Shown: piece after piece, positions 9,222 through 20,702 of the stretch
How positions within the stretch are numbered: position 1 is the first letter of the stretch
How the letters are laid out: each line of letters opens with the position of its first letter
NCBI GenBank assembly: GCA_964036045.1
Contig: OZ038382.1
Span: 7,760,853-7,824,852 of the forward strand
Source: Eutreptiella sp. 'Long Island Sound 2002'
Taxonomy: Eukaryota; Euglenozoa; Euglenophyceae; Eutreptiales; Eutreptiaceae
DNA length: 64,000 nt
Reading direction: 5' to 3'
The notes under the pieces: model-generated
Told to the model about the DNA's origin: nothing
The model's database searches: none
What the model saw: only the letters and a program-made list of their open reading frames with translations
Translations under genes and position numbers: made by a program

Positions 9222-12200
9222 GTGACACAAACCCGGACCGAATCGCGGGGGGTGTGGGAGGGGGAGGGGCAGGGCGCAGGATCGAATCCCAGGTGACGAG
9301 AAACTGGAGTAAACTGTCTCCATGTGTCACCTCCGTGCACTTCAGAATACTCCCGACGTTTTCTACTGCACGGGCTGGGGACGCAATGGTATACGAGGTA
9401 CAGCAGATGTGTTGATTTCCACACTCTTGGGACTTTGCACACCGCAGGGACAGCACGCAACATGCGACTGTCAAGGTTGCACCACAAACTTCGCAAGAAT
9501 CCGAGCACAATGAGGGGGGAGGATGGCAAGTCCTGTCTTCAGCTTCGCCAACGGCCATACCATTGCAACCTCAGACCGGCACACACCTGCAGTGTGCTAG
9601 ATTGCCATGCATCCGGCCATCACCACCATCATTTTGTCCTGAGTTGGGGAATCAGATGCCGTGGCAGAGGCGTAGTGTCGGAATTATGTGCAGAAGGGAG
9701 CTGCATAGCATTCCGAAGGGGGGTGCCGCCTTTCGGGATGGTCTCCACACAAACTGAGGGGGCAGGTGGACGCCGTCGACACGGTGCGCGCGCGACAGTG
9801 TTGACCGCAACTACAATCAGAAGGGCTGCCGCCGTTTCATTTCTGCGCGTCCAGCTCAGGATTTCGTGATTGTGGACATTATTACCGCCACCAATGACTG
9901 TAGGTGCGCACGCCGCACGCACTGTAGAACCGCTCCCCCGCCATCACCTGCACACACTCGAGACCAGCCCTTGTCCTTACAAACACAGTGACCACAATTG
10001 ACTGATTGCAGAACCGAGTCGGATCATGAAAACGCAGACCAACCCATTGATCTGCTTGTGCTGAAAGAGGGGGTATGTGCACTGCAGCTCTCGCTTCAAA
10101 GTGAGCACAGGCTACGGGCTGACGGACGGACAGACACACGACTGATGTGGCGCTGGGGCCCGGCTTGTCCCTTTGGGGAACCAACGAGTTGTAGCCCCCC
10201 CACAAAGCTGCTGCTGTCTGATTATATTAATTCAGTGTGCGTGTTTTGGGTATTCGGCCGGGTGCCGGTTGTTGTGCAGTCTGGCAGGCAGTGCCGTCAT
10301 TGTTCTGCTGCCGTTGTGTTGAACCTTCCCCCTGATCCGTGCGTACATCCGGAAGTGCCAACCGGCATACTCTTTCAGCCTTCATGGCGGACCCCCCCCT
10401 CCCATCCCTACCAGGTCTTTGGGGCCACTGCCCGATCCAAGCCCTCGTAGACCCCCTCCCCTTCCACATTCTGACCAGCCCCTTGTCCTGAAAGGATGGG
10501 ACCGCTCTTGACATGGGCTGCAGGCTTCCGAAAGACAAATATTTGGCATGTTTCCTCTCTGCTTTCTGCATTTACTGCCCCCACGGCTCCCTGGCCTCCT
10601 TGCAGCTGCCGTGCACTCCCTCCGGCTTTGGGACGAGTTATGAAGTGGGGAGGAGTCGCGGTCGCTCTGGTTAAGCTTGCGCTCTTTTGGGGGGGTTTCC
10701 ATTCAAGCTGACCGCCCTGAAAGTGGGGAACCGAGTTTGAATCAGCATCTCCCTTCTGAGGCGGGCCTTTGGCAGCGGAGGCAGTGGTGCAGAGCTACTT
10801 AGCCGGGTGCTCAAGCTCTACTAGGCTTTTCTCCATGAACATGTGTCCTCGTCACTGACCAATCGTGTGATTTCACGATGTGGCGCCTAACCCTTGCCTC
10901 CAGATTGCACAGATCATCATGCTTGCTATGCCATTGGAAGGCAGTAGCACATGCAATGCGATTTTCTTTGTGCAGCAAGGCCTGTCCCATTTACCATAAT
11001 TCGAGGCATTTGCGGGCCCGCGAGGTTGGCCAAGGTGCATTGCCTGTTGCCATTGAGCCCTGCAGCATCGATTTGCGTACCACATGTCACGGGCGTCGTC
11101 CTGCTGCCGGGGGCTCCCCCCCCCCCCCCCCACGTGCTCGTTGTGCGTTTTCCCAGCGTCCGTTGCCAGTCGGAACACAGCATTAGACCTGGCTTCCTTG
11201 CAGCACCTGCGGCGCACCCGTGGCAGTGTGCCGCGAGGGCAGGGTAGCGGAATCAATACCAAGATGCGGTGTCCCTGCCTTGAGCGAGCTCTACCTGGAC
11301 CTTGCCCCCGGGCGCACGTGCCCAAAGCCTACCTCAACAACGTCCTTGTGGGTTCAGCGCATGCACCTGTGGCGCCCCAGAAGCGTGGTTGCATGCATTG
11401 TGGTTGGACAGGGGTTCGCAAGGATGAGCACAAGGCTGCACAGCAGTTCATCCTGGAAATTGGTGGCCTCATTACAAGGTGCAAGGTGAGGCGTTGCAAG
11501 GCAAGGCAAAGCAAGCCTTGGACTGTCCATGAAGCAGGAAGCCAGCACTGCCGGCTTCACAGGCTGATGCCTCACGCTGCTGCACAATGTCTGGTGTATG
11601 TGGGAACTTCGTGTCGCTCTTGAGAAGGCTGAGTTGGACCTGCTGTTTGAGGGTTGGGGGCTCGCACTGTCTCATCGAAAGAGTGTTGGGACAGTAGTTT
11701 TGGAGGGCTTAGGAGGAGGCACAGGGGGGGGGGGGGGAGGTGTTGTCGCTGACGACCGCCCTGCTGAATGGCCAGCGGCACATAACACTTGCCATCCAGC
11801 TTGAAACAGCTTTAAACCACTTGCTTAAGCCTCCCAAGTAGGCCCCATGTTAACCTGTCTAAGTTACACAAACCTGCCACAAAACCTGCAGGTATCGCCC
11901 ACGTATGGCATGAAAGGGTGGTTAACTCAGAGCACCAAGACATTAGGATGGGTGGAGATTGATGGCTGCACAGCGCAACTCCAAGCGCACCTCCAAGGGT
12001 GGTTCGGCCGCATCATTTTGGCTGCGTCTCGCACACAGAAAAACAGGGGTGGGGGGGCTGCTTCTTTGCCAATTAGTGTGTATGACCCGCCAGCCGGAAT
12101 GCTGGCAGAGACCTCTTTGCCTAATGGGGGTGTGCCCACTCAACTGTGCGCCAACCTGTGGCCAACGCCTACAGAGCCTATCATATCGTTGGCAGGAATG

Positions 12201-12288
12201 TCGACTGTCTGTGTTACCAATTTGGGGTTGTTTTTGGCAGCCTCCCCCCAGTCCTGTTGATTGAGCTGCTCTTGAACACGAGCTATGC
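9222..12288. other. No supportable gene
   Basis: About 3 kb in which I could not defend an exon. Poly(C) or poly(G) runs occur at about 10391, 11117-11130 and 11727-11737. One short dispersed repeat is listed separately at 10348-10396. Open frames up to about 180 codons exist on both strands but lack splice context and recognisable motifs. Confidence 0.4.
10348..10396 (+). repeat. Dispersed short repeat, copy 1
   Basis: CCGGAAGTGCCAACCGGCAT followed by ACTCTTTCAGCCTTCATGGC and a C run. A close copy is at 20637-20693 (CCGGAAGTACCAACTGGCAT), again running into poly(C). It is probably a small mobile-element end. Confidence 0.65.
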
Positions 12289-13420
12289 GCCCGGGAGGCA
12301 TGTGTCCGGGAGCTATGCGTCCAGGCGTTGTGTCCTACAGGAGACATGCATCCGGGAGTCATGTGTCAGTGGGCTATGTGTCCGGGGGTCATGTGTCCTG
12401 TGAGAGACATGCGTCCGGGAGGCATGTGTCCAGGGGTCATGGGTCCGGGAGTCATGTGTCCTGCGAGAAACATGTCATGCGTCCGCGAGTTAAGTGACCT
12501 GCAAGAGACATGCTTGCGGGACGCATGTATCCTGCCAGAGACTTGCGTGTGGCAGCCATATGTCAGGGGGCTATGCCTGTGGGAGTGATGTGTCGTGCCA
12601 GAGACATGCATTCGGGAGTCATGTGTCCAGGGGCTATGGGTCCGGCAGTCATGTGTCGTGCGAGAGACCTGTGTGCAGGAGTCATGTGTCCCGGAACTAT
12701 GCCTCTGGGAGGCATGAGTTCTGCAACAGACATGCGTCCGGGAGTCATTGGTCCAGGAGCGATGCGTCCGGGAGGCATGTATCCTGCGAGAGGCATGTGT
12801 CCGGGGGCGTTGGGACACATGGCTCCCAGACACATGTCTCTCACAGAATATATTACTCCCAGAGGCACAGCCCCCGGACAAATGACTCTCGAAGGTTTGT
12901 CTCTCGCAGGACACAAGACTCCCGGACGCATAGCCCTTGAACACATGACTCTCAGAAGCATGTCCCTTGCAAAACAGACGACCGCCGGCGTTCGGGAGTC
13001 ATGTGTCCGGGGTCTCTGCGTCCAGGAGTCATGTGTCGTGTGATGGAGATGCGTGTGGGACTCATGTGTCCTTCAAGAGACGTGCTTCGTGGAGTCATGT
13101 GTCCGGAGGCTATGCGTCCGGGAGTCATGTGTCTTGCGAGAGACATGCGTCTGGGAGTGATGTGTCCTACTAGAGACATGCGTCCGGTAGTTGTGTGTCC
13201 TACGAGAGACATGCATGCGGGAGGCATGTGTCGTGCGAGACACATGCACATGGGTGCGGGGTTCAAGTGTCCGGGGGCTGTGCATCCGGGACTAATGTGT
13301 CCTGTGAGAGACATGCATCCGGGAGTCATTGGTCCGGGAGCCATGCGTCTGGGAGTCATGTGTCCTGCACGAGACATGCATCTCAGAGTCATGTGTCCTG
13401 TGCGACACATGCACACCAAA
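12289..13420 (+). repeat. 1.1-kb minisatellite with 30- and 33-bp units
   Basis: Two alternating unit types share the core ATGCGTCCGGGAGTCATGTG. One is preceded by TCCTGCGAGAGAC (33 bp) and the other by TCCGGGGGCT (30 bp). Because both lengths are multiples of three and lack stops, long frames rich in MRPG and MCP run through the array on both strands. I read these as consequences of the repeat and not as genes. A block in the middle is inverted (see 12812-12975). Confidence 0.85.
12812..12975 (-). repeat. Inverted segment inside the minisatellite
   Basis: Within the array the unit switches to the opposite strand: GACTCCCGGACGCATAGCCC and CACATGACTCTCAGAAGCAT are reverse complements of the surrounding unit. 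The array returns to forward orientation near 12985. About five inverted units are present. Confidence 0.75.
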
Positions 13421-13666
13421 ACAACCCTTGTTGGCCCATGTGGTGAACGTTGCTGCGGCCCAGTATGACATTGCAGACGACACAGTGTTCATGCATATTG
13501 GACAGGATTATCACCGGAGAAACTGGACCACCCACTTTTCCGGCAATTTCCCCAAGGTGAACATTATTCGATTAAACGATGGGATGGAGTCAGCAATAAT
13601 GTGCTTGCTGAATCGGAGGCCTGCATGTGTGCTTTTCCACGAGTGCACAAATTCCCGAACAACAGT
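13421..13666 (+). other. Coding-like fragment, unknown
   Basis: A single frame here has non-repetitive, protein-like content, for example YDIADDTVFMHIGQDYHRRN followed by WTTHFSGNFPKVNIIRLNDG and MCLLNRRPACVLFHECTNSR. It has no clear start or stop of its own and is wedged between two satellites. It may be a remnant of a mobile-element gene or an isolated exon. No family is recognised. Confidence 0.3.
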
Positions 13667-13718
13667 CGCATATTTTCGTATATTTTCGCATATTTTGCAT
13701 ATTTTTCGCATAATCGCA
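13667..13718 (+). repeat. TATTTTCGCA decanucleotide repeat
   Basis: About five imperfect copies of a 10-bp AT-rich unit (CATATTTTCG) immediately before the next minisatellite. Confidence 0.75.
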
Positions 13719-13740
13719 CAATCCCCCCTCCCTCCAGCTA

Positions 13741-14055
13741 GGTGATGCGCACATGGCCCAGGGGGCGCACACAGGGGACGGAGGACGCAAGGGACGCGCA
13801 CAAGGGCTAGGGGACACACACATGGCCGGGGGGATGCACACATGCCCTGGGGGACGCGCACACAGGCCAGGGGACATGCACAAAGGTTGGGGGATGCGCA
13901 CAGGGGCCGGGGGACATGCACATGGCAGGGGGGTGCGCACACGGCCCAGGGGACGTGCATATGGCCCGGGGGACGTACACACGGGCCGGGGGACACTCAG
14001 ATGGGGCGGTGGACGCGCCCACGGCCCAGAGGATGGGGCCCGGGGACGCGTCCAA
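13741..14055 (+). repeat. 20-bp GC-rich minisatellite
   Basis: About 15 copies of a 20-bp unit approximating GGGACGTGCACATGGCCCGG. The composition contrasts sharply with the AT-rich decamer array just upstream. Open frames through it are a consequence of the repeat. Confidence 0.85.
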
Positions 14056-14213
14056 TGAGTGGCACCCTATGTTTGTTGTGGTAACTCCATGAGATTGCAA
14101 GGAACCTATGCACCGCAAGAGTGCATATGCAAAGAGTAGATCATGCAGGTATTGAACAGAGTAGGCCCGCCAGGTGAAACTGGGACGCCATGGCATGTTG
14201 CATGTGGGACCCA

Positions 14214-14271
14214 CATTTGTACTATATGCCCTACTCCTTGATCCGGGCTGTTGCCCGAGAGCTCACTTTGA
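14214..14271 (+). repeat. Dispersed repeat, copy 1 (inverted partner at 42984)
   Basis: TTTGTACTATATGCCCTACT, CTTGATCCGGGCTGTTGCCC and GAGAGCTCA are closely matched by the reverse complement of 42984-43043. The pair shares about 55 bp and no more. Confidence 0.7.
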
Positions 14272-14406
14272 ACAAAAAAAGATTGCGAGGAATCTATGGT
14301 TGTTGGGCGCACACACACATGCATGTGTGTTTCGAGGCGCTCAAACTCCTGAGCATGGTGCCTCTGCAGTTTCAAGGTATGGTACAAACAAGGACACACT
14401 TGGGCA

Positions 14407-14610
14407 TGGAAGGGTGGGCACGTGAAAAATGTAGGGCTTTCATTGGTGATGATAGGCGGATTACTTTGGATCACTTACAAATCGCTTCAAGCAGGCTTTG
14501 GATTACACGGAAGGGAGGGCAGGTGAAAATTATCAGGGTTTCATTGGTGATGATCCACGGATCATTTTGGATCACTCACAAATCGCTTCAAGTAGGCTTT
14601 GGATTACATG
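14407..14610 (+). repeat. Tandem duplication of about 101 bp
   Basis: Two adjacent copies begin GGAAGGGTGGGCACGTGAAA and GGAAGGGAGGGCAGGTGAAA and end CAGGCTTTGGATTACA and TAGGCTTTGGATTACA. They share TTTCATTGGTGATGAT and CAAATCGCTTCAAG. No gene is identified in 14055-15550, which is AT-rich. Confidence 0.85.
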
Positions 14611-15551
14611 TGTTACAACACCAACTTTTTTGTGTGCTTGAATGATTGCATCGAAGAAGAATTTTGGGATCACGTTTTGCGCAAAAATAGGTTGTTGATT
14701 ACCTGTTGCCTTGGTTTCACGCCATACCATGTCACCAGGCACACTGATATATTTTTTACAACATTTGTTCATGGATCATTTGTTTCTTTCTGCTTCCACT
14801 ACACCACTTGTTGCATCTTGGACAATTTTTTCAAAAGGGATTGTACGGGCTGAACTTGGAAAAACAAAATTCAACTTCCGCTGACACGGCACGCTACATT
14901 ACCAGCAAAGCAGTCATCGGAGGTCACCGAAAAAATCGCTATTTTTCAACCAACCCATGCCAGCATGCAAGCTAAGTCCTCACTTGGGGCTGGGGGGGTC
15001 AATGAGATTGGCCATTGATTAGTCTCTACAAACGCTGGGGCCAAAGGCACGGAACAATTTTCCGGTGTCAAAGATAGTTGACAGAATTTAGTGCATTTTG
15101 AACATTTTTTTTTTACCAGCTCAGTGTTTTCAATGGCAGAGCCTGTTCACAAACAATTGCATTGGCAATGGTTGCTCGTTGCAGATGGTTATCCTTGGAT
15201 TGGTGGCTGGCCGATCCGCAGATCAAGGGGCAGGTAGGTAGGGGGATTAGAGTGGGCATTATATCTGTTGGTGTTGTTGCCCAGGAGTGCAGACCACATG
15301 GAGTGTGCATCAGAAGGCCGCTGGGGGCACCCAACCAACGCCAAGCATTCGCGATCAATCCAGCCAATGACTTTGTTTGAAATGCCGCAACAAGGAAGGG
15401 CTTCTCGCGGTGTGTGTTGTGTGCGAAAGTGACTGATGTCTAGTATGCCATGCTTGCCATCTTGGACAATCACCTGGGTACCCTCTGAAAAGGATTGCAT
15501 GTACAGGAGTGGCTCCCTGCTGATCTACCCATAGGCCCATAGGCCCATGTA

Positions 15552-15941
15552 CCCCCCCCCCTTGTATAAGCTACGCCCTTGTCCAAGCTACAGTAGGCGT
15601 AGGGACTGTATTAATTTGGGACCTAATTTTAATTCAGTACCAAACGTAGTGCAGCCACATAAGACATAGGTTTGGTGACGGATTTGCGAGTCACGTAGAG
15701 TCATTGACACATTTGTTGTGAGTGTTTGCCCACTTGACCCAGATAGCTCTGATTTTGGGGATGTTTGTGCATTATGTGCCCCTTTCTTGCACCAGCTCAC
15801 CATGCAATCCTCTTTTTTTGAACGTGGGTGCCCGGTGTTGGTAGTTGTATGCTTCGCGGCAAGCTACGCCCGTGTCCAAGCTACAGTAGGCGCAGGGACC
15901 GTATTAATTTGGGACTTTGGCGTAGCTTATACAAGGGGGGG
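15552..15941. mobile_element. MITE-like inverted-repeat element, copy A
   Basis: A 390-bp element with terminal inverted repeats. The left end reads C10 TTGTATAAGCTACG and the right end reads CGTAGCTTATACAAG then G7. Subterminal copies of GCTACAGTAGGCGTAGGGAC lie near both ends. It is bounded by GTAC on the left and, after a few G/C bases, GTAC on the right. No transposase is present. A second copy in inverted orientation lies at 43315-43703 and shares the interior too (ATTTGTTGTGAGTGTTTGCC, GATAGCTCTGATTT-like sequence), so this is a real family and not a chance hairpin. Confidence 0.8.
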
Positions 15942-16791
15942 CGGGGTACTCCTTTTTTTTTCCACACGAACATCTCCCTATGCCCCACGCCACATGCACA
16001 TGTCCACATGTCTGGCACACTGCATGCAATACTTCGACATCTATTGACAGGGCTGGGGTGCTCACCATGGCCCCAAGCACCACCTGCTCCACGTGCTCTG
16101 CGCCGGGACCGCTACACAGCTACACAATGCAATTGCCATACACCCAAACCCCTTGTCTTGCACTCTCTCCGCACACTCTCCTTCCACTGCTCCCACCAAC
16201 AAGATGCCACGTGTCACAGACTTACAGGGCTACTTCTGCCGGCACTACTGTTTTGCTGCCTATTTGGTCCTTATCCCTGGGTGGAGCTTTTGTTTTCGCA
16301 AAGGTGTGGCTAGAGCTAAAAATAGGGTATGACATCACCAAATTAAGGTCACCCATGACATCACCAAAATAGCAAAATGTGCAAGGTTTGCAACAAATAT
16401 GGTACGTAGGGTTGTAGGTGCCCCCTCCCTTGGCCCCAGTGGGGCAAAAGGGTGAGGAATGGATCCAAGGGAAGGCATTGACGGCAATTGTATGGGGTGT
16501 TGGTGGCTTTTGTGACGTAGAGCGCGCCATTTTGAGATTTTGAGGCTATTTTGGGGGATGATGTCACTCGGTAGGAATGACCTATTTTTAGCAACTTTAA
16601 AGGGTCATGGTGACCTCCCACTGTCTCAAATGGACCTAAAAACTTTTTTTTGCGATTGTCGACCTCAAAATAGGGGGGTGAGGCCTTGACCCCAACCCAA
16701 CCCTGGCCGGTGGGTCCGTGGAGGGGGGGGGGGGGGGCTGACGCCTTGTGCCATATATTACCACACCCCTCTCCCCTTAAATCTAGCTAAC

Positions 16792-16794
<3 letters not shown>

Positions 16795-16838
<44 letters not shown>
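16795..16838. repeat. (TA)n microsatellite
   Basis: About 20 TA dinucleotides. It lies on the 3' side (minus-strand sense) of a tRNA-like box B at 16864-16875, so it could be the simple-sequence tail of a SINE-like insertion. Confidence 0.9.
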
Positions 16839-16839
<1 letters not shown>

Positions 16840-16854
16840 TATACATTGTATTGA

Positions 16855-16905
16855 TTGATGTGTAGGACTCGAACCCTTAACCATTCACACCAGCCTCGGA
16901 TCAAA
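16855..16905 (-). other. tRNA-like pol III boxes (possible SINE head)
   Basis: On the minus strand GGTGTGAATGGTTAAGG resembles a D-arm (box A) and GGGTTCGAGTCC is a perfect box B. The two are directly adjacent, which no functional tRNA allows, so this is a degenerate tRNA-derived sequence at best. The adjoining (TA)n tail supports a SINE-like origin. Confidence 0.4.
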
Positions 16906-17530
16906 CTGCAGAGAAGATTTGGAGGTCATCGAAGTTGATTTGAGCAATGTACCAGGTATCTGCGTGCACTCGAAAAATTTGCTTTCATGCCAAACTCTGC
17001 CCTCATGCCTTTTGCTTTGTGATCCGGAGGTAGGACGTGGTATCCGACCTTCTGCCATCACACTCTCACACCAAAGCGATCCAAACAAGCATTGCGCAAA
17101 CCCTTGAGGACCCCCCCCCCCCCTCCAGAAGACATTTCAGCCCCCCTTTCTGCTCCCCACCATACAAATGGCATCTATGTGTGTAGCGGACATGTGGCAT
17201 AGGCAACAGGTGGGGGCACAGGAAAAGGCGGGGGCACCCAGGTTCAATCTGTACGCCGATGCCACCAACATTCTGGAGGGGGGTGGGGGGGTGACCCAAA
17301 TCCCAGAGTAAGGTCGCCATGAAATCCTGGCCATTAGGGGGGGGTCAGCCCCTGAACAAGTTGATGCGTTGAGAAATCGAAAAAGATGAAATCCTGGCCA
17401 TTTTGGTTGTACACCCGTGGGGGCAATGAGCTGAAAAGGGACAAAAGAACCTGGAGGCAAGTCCGGCGCAAGATGTTCAAAGTGTGCCAAATGTGGTGGG
17501 AAGTGAAGTTCTCAACCTGCTGGCCGCTAC

Positions 17531-17941
17531 TACCCCCCCCCGCAAACTCCCACCCCTTGCACCCCCCCCCCCCCCCGGGAGACCATCACTTCCATGTGAG
17601 ACCATGACTATGAGACCATGAGACCATCACACCCCATACAGCCAAGGGTGTGACAAGGTGCAGATCAACCAATCCTTTGGCCGAGATGTAGAGGAACAAT
17701 TCTGTGAATGGCTGCTTCCTCAATAACATTTGTGTTGGATGAAGCACATTGGCATCAACGCGAAAGTCGCTTCACACGTGTTCTCTTTGCTTGCATCAGT
17801 GGAGGGTACCACAGATTGCCTTGAAATACCCTTGCAACCCCCCCCCCCCCCCGGGAGACCGTCACTTGGCGACCGTCCCCCCCCCCCACCCGGGAGACCG
17901 TCGCGCGCTAACCCGGGAGTTTGCAAGGGGGGCGGGGGGTA
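17531..17941. mobile_element. Poly(C)-capped inverted-repeat element
   Basis: The left end is TACCCCCCCCC then GCAAACTCCC. The right end, read on the other strand, is TACCCCCC-G-CCCCCC-TTGCAAACTCCC. The interior carries two direct copies of a C run followed by GGGAGACC(A/G)TCACTT (17577 and 17853). No coding sequence. The architecture matches other elements at 41231-41478 and 44491-45071. Confidence 0.65.
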
Positions 17942-18064
17942 CATCAGATCCCTTCTCGTAGGCAAGGTTAAGGGCTATGGCTCGCTCACTGTCACTCAAG
18001 ATTTGTGGGTGGGGATTGAGACTCAGAGGCTTTGATGGCACCCTCCAACACACTTTGAACTTGT

Positions 18065-18220
18065 GCATGCCTTGAGCCTACCCTGTGCATGCCCTATGCA
18101 TGTCTTGTGTGTGCCCTGTGCTTGCCCTGCACGCGCTCGGTCCATGCCCCTTGCATGCTCTCTGAGAGTACGTTAGCGCGCTGGGCACGCGCCGGGCGCG
18201 CACTGGGCGCGCCGGGCAAA
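18065..18220 (+). repeat. CCCTGTGCATGC minisatellite, first block
   Basis: Twelve-base units like CCTATGCATGCC run from 18065 to about 18160. They are followed by a GC-rich segment with GGGCGCGCCGGGCAAA-type repeats to 18220. The same two components recur in reversed order at 18525-18815. Confidence 0.7.
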
Positions 18221-18239
18221 GTTTCCCCACGCTTTGGTG

Positions 18240-18497
18240 TGGCCCCTCGAGTTGTGGTTAAGGATTCCCACTCTTTGGTGTGGCCACTTGAGTGGTCCGT
18301 CACACACAACAGGGGGATTCTTTGATTTTGAGGTGGGTGGCCATGATGGGGCCTACAAGGGTAGGGTGCACGTGATCGTCCCATTTGTAGGGCGAAAAAA
18401 TGGGAAGTTATTTGATCGCCAACAGTCATACAATGTGCTTGTGCTTAGGGTTCCTGGGCTAGAGGAGGGGGTGATGTTTGGGGGTAAAGCATTGTGA
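18240..18497 (+). other. Coding-like insert between minisatellite blocks
   Basis: A frame reading FFDFEVGGHDGAYKGRVHVI then VPFVGRKNGKLFDRQQSYNV and ending at a TGA near 18497 looks protein-like but has no recognisable family. It is enclosed by inverted GC-rich segments (GAGAGTACGTT near 18165; AACGTACCCTCTC near 18565), so the whole may be a small insertion. Confidence 0.3.
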
Positions 18498-18524
18498 TAG
18501 ATGGCCGGAACATTTATTTGGATG

Positions 18525-18815
18525 CTGGGCGCGCCGGGCGCCCCGGGCACGCGGCGGGCAAACGTACCCTCTCTACGTGCTTGCACTCCGTCCACGCCCC
18601 GTGCATGCCCTGCCCATGCCCTGAGCGTGCCCTGTGCATGCCCTATCCGTGCCCTGTGTGTGCCTGTGTACACCTAATGCGTGCCTTGTGCATTCCCTTT
18701 GCATGCTTTGTCCATGCCCTATGCGCGCCTGTGCATACCCTGTGTGTGCCCATTGCATGCCTCGAGCATGTTCTTTGTATGCCCTGTGCATGCCCCAAGC
18801 ATACCCAGGGGAGGG
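18525..18815 (+). repeat. CCCTGTGCATGC minisatellite, second block
   Basis: A GGGCGCGCCGGGCGCCCCGG segment is followed by about 18 imperfect 12-bp units (CCCTGTGCATGC, CCCTATGCGCGC and similar). It ends in a G-rich tract at 18812-18830. Confidence 0.8.
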
Positions 18816-19096
18816 GGGAGGGGGGGGGACAGCTTTGGCAGGCAGTGGTGAGGGTCAGGAGTTCCCCCCGCCCAGGGGCCTTCGACCGCCCTGGGAGTGC
18901 ATTTCATATGGCGTGGCCGGACGATATGCAGAGTCTTGGGGGACGCCGTCGTGCATTCCCCAGGCCGCCTGTGAGTCTAAAGATCGGCCTCCAAATCCAA
19001 ATCCAAATCCATCCACCCAAACCGATTCCACCCCCTATTCGCCCCCCCTCTGCCCCCTGTTCTCCAACCCCACCGAACCCATTTTCATCTGCTTTC

Positions 19097-19351
19097 ATGA
19101 CAGTTACCCCCGGCCTTTCGTCCAGCTCTTCATCGCTCAGCCGCAGCCGAAGTCCCAGCCCAACCAGAAGCCACAGCACTGACGGCAGTCGCAGCCCGAG
19201 CCCAAGAAGCCCTGTAACCCATAGCCCCACCAATCATCCATCAACTCACCAACCATCGATTCCACAGAGTCACTCCAGAGAGGAAACACGTCCTGTCATT
19301 CAGGTCTTTTCCTCCAGCAGACGCTCTGCAGTCGATTCAATGGGAGGGAAG
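19097..19351 (+). CDS. Candidate first exon, Ser/Pro-rich N-terminus
   Basis: An ATG at 19097 opens an 85-codon block ending at AAG|GTTCGT in phase 0, the phase used throughout the EF-hand/LRR gene downstream. The peptide is low-complexity (MTVTPGLSSSSSSLSRSRSP, then SPTRSHSTDGSRSPSPRSP), a typical disordered SR/SP-rich tail. An alternative phase-0 donor is CATTCAG|GTCTTT at 19303. Joining it to exons several kilobases away is inference from phase and strand only. Confidence 0.4.
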
Positions 19352-19696
19352 GTTCGTCCCAAGAGTAATCCGGTGTTGCAAAGGGGAACCAGGGGGCTCA
19401 GAAGGCCGGGGATATGAGACTGGGGATGGGAATGCCGATGGAGTATGGGGTCCTTTAGCAGTGCCTGTGCAAACTATGTTTGCATATGTGCCAAGACACC
19501 TATTGTTTGTTGACGAGCAATTTGTGTGGGCTACGAAGTTGGTCACGAGGCATTGACTCCCCATCACTGTCTTTCACCTTCCTCTCCCCCGTACCGCTCA
19601 TTCTTCCTTTCCCTCGTGCCGCTTTCACACCTGCCCCTGCCTGGCCTCATTCCCATCCCCATTGCTGTCCCTGCTATCGTTGCCCAACCTGTTCAG

Positions 19697-20044
19697 ATGG
19701 ACCCGGTCGGGACACATTTGCTCCACCACGCTGATCTCTTCCGAGACGCCGGAAAGCCCCAGAGCAGCATCAAAATGCCGGCTGGGATGGTCCAGTCCGC
19801 CATCCGCTGCCTGCAAGAACGCCTACAGACGAGGATGAGCCCACCGATAGGTGATGAGCCGGCCCGATCCCTCGCAATGGACCGGCCCCCACTCACTGAA
19901 GGGGGTACCGCACAATCCGCAACAGCCCAATTCCCCCTCGGGTCGGCTGAACAGGCTCTGCCATGGTCCACCTGCGACAGGAAAGCCCTGAAGCAGAGCC
20001 GCAGCAATTGGCTACTCAGCCCTCTGCAGCCTGCATTGCCCTGG
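19697..20044 (+). CDS. Weak candidate exon, unknown
   Basis: Acceptor AACCTGTTCAG (ending 19696) leads in phase 0 into MDPVGTHLLHHADLFRDAGK, PQSSIKMPAGMVQSAIRCLQ and ERLQTRMSPPIG, which looks like an amphipathic helical segment. The 3' end is ambiguous: GATAG|GTGATG at 19850 gives phase 1 and TGG|GTGTGT at 20044 gives phase 0. It may belong to the same gene as the downstream exons. No family is recognised. Confidence 0.3.
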
Positions 20045-20636
20045 GTGTGTGCCATACGTGTGCCCACTTGTGCGTTTCTTGGTTGTACCCCACCCACACT
20101 GCAAATGCATGTGGAGCTCCTCTCCCAGTTGGTTGCGCCATGCACAGCCCCTCCACTGACCAGCTTGTTGACACAGGCCGCCAGAATCTGCAGGATCAGT
20201 TTTGTGGTCCAGTCGCAAGAAATTCAGTCCTGGGCACGACGTTCATCTGGTGTGTGCATCACTCGGCTCCGAAACAGCATCAAATATGTGCTCATGAAAA
20301 TGACCTCCCTGACAACCCTGCCGCGTGTCCGCCACATCACCTGCCATATCTGCTTGACACTTTGTGTTGAATGATTTCATTGTGAAACAATATACTTCCT
20401 GCAGGGGGGGCTGGGGTTGCGTGCCAGTTGCGAGGACTTGCTTGACCAATGGGATCCCCCACTGACCACCATTTGCGATTCCCTCCCAGCGTCAATGAGA
20501 CCCGAGTCCTCCCATTGGCGGGATAGCAATGGCCCGTTGAGGCAGTAGGTGGGTCGGCCAGGTGTGTGTGTGGGAGGGGGGGGGGGGCAGATGAGGTTAG
20601 GGACTCCGATGGGTGTACTGCCCCCCCTCGCCCCCC

Positions 20637-20693
20637 CCCGGAAGTACCAACTGGCATACTCATTCAGCCTTTATGGCACCCCCCCCCCCCCCG
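20637..20693 (+). repeat. Dispersed short repeat, copy 2
   Basis: CCGGAAGTACCAACTGGCAT, ACTCATTCAGCCTTTATGGC, then a C run. It matches 10348-10396 and sits immediately outside the TTAGGG-capped element. Confidence 0.65.
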
Positions 20694-20702
20694 AGGACGG
20701 CC

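Larger units (their letters stand above)
15942..17530. other. No supportable gene
   Basis: No exon is supported. It contains a G run at 16722-16737, a (TA)n tract and a tRNA-like B box, both listed separately, and the short phrase GAGGCCTTGACCCCAACCCA at about 16680, which recurs near 28254 as GAGGCCTTGACCCAACCCAA. Confidence 0.45.

Noticed and set aside
12300-13420. Long open frames (150-190 codons) in several frames, rich in MRPG and MCP
   Set aside because: They come from a minisatellite whose 30- and 33-bp units lack stops; both strands are open at once and there are no splice or start signals of note.
12289-13420. CRISPR-like regular repeat array
   Set aside because: Units are contiguous, diverged and lack unique spacers; the locus is eukaryotic and has no cas genes.
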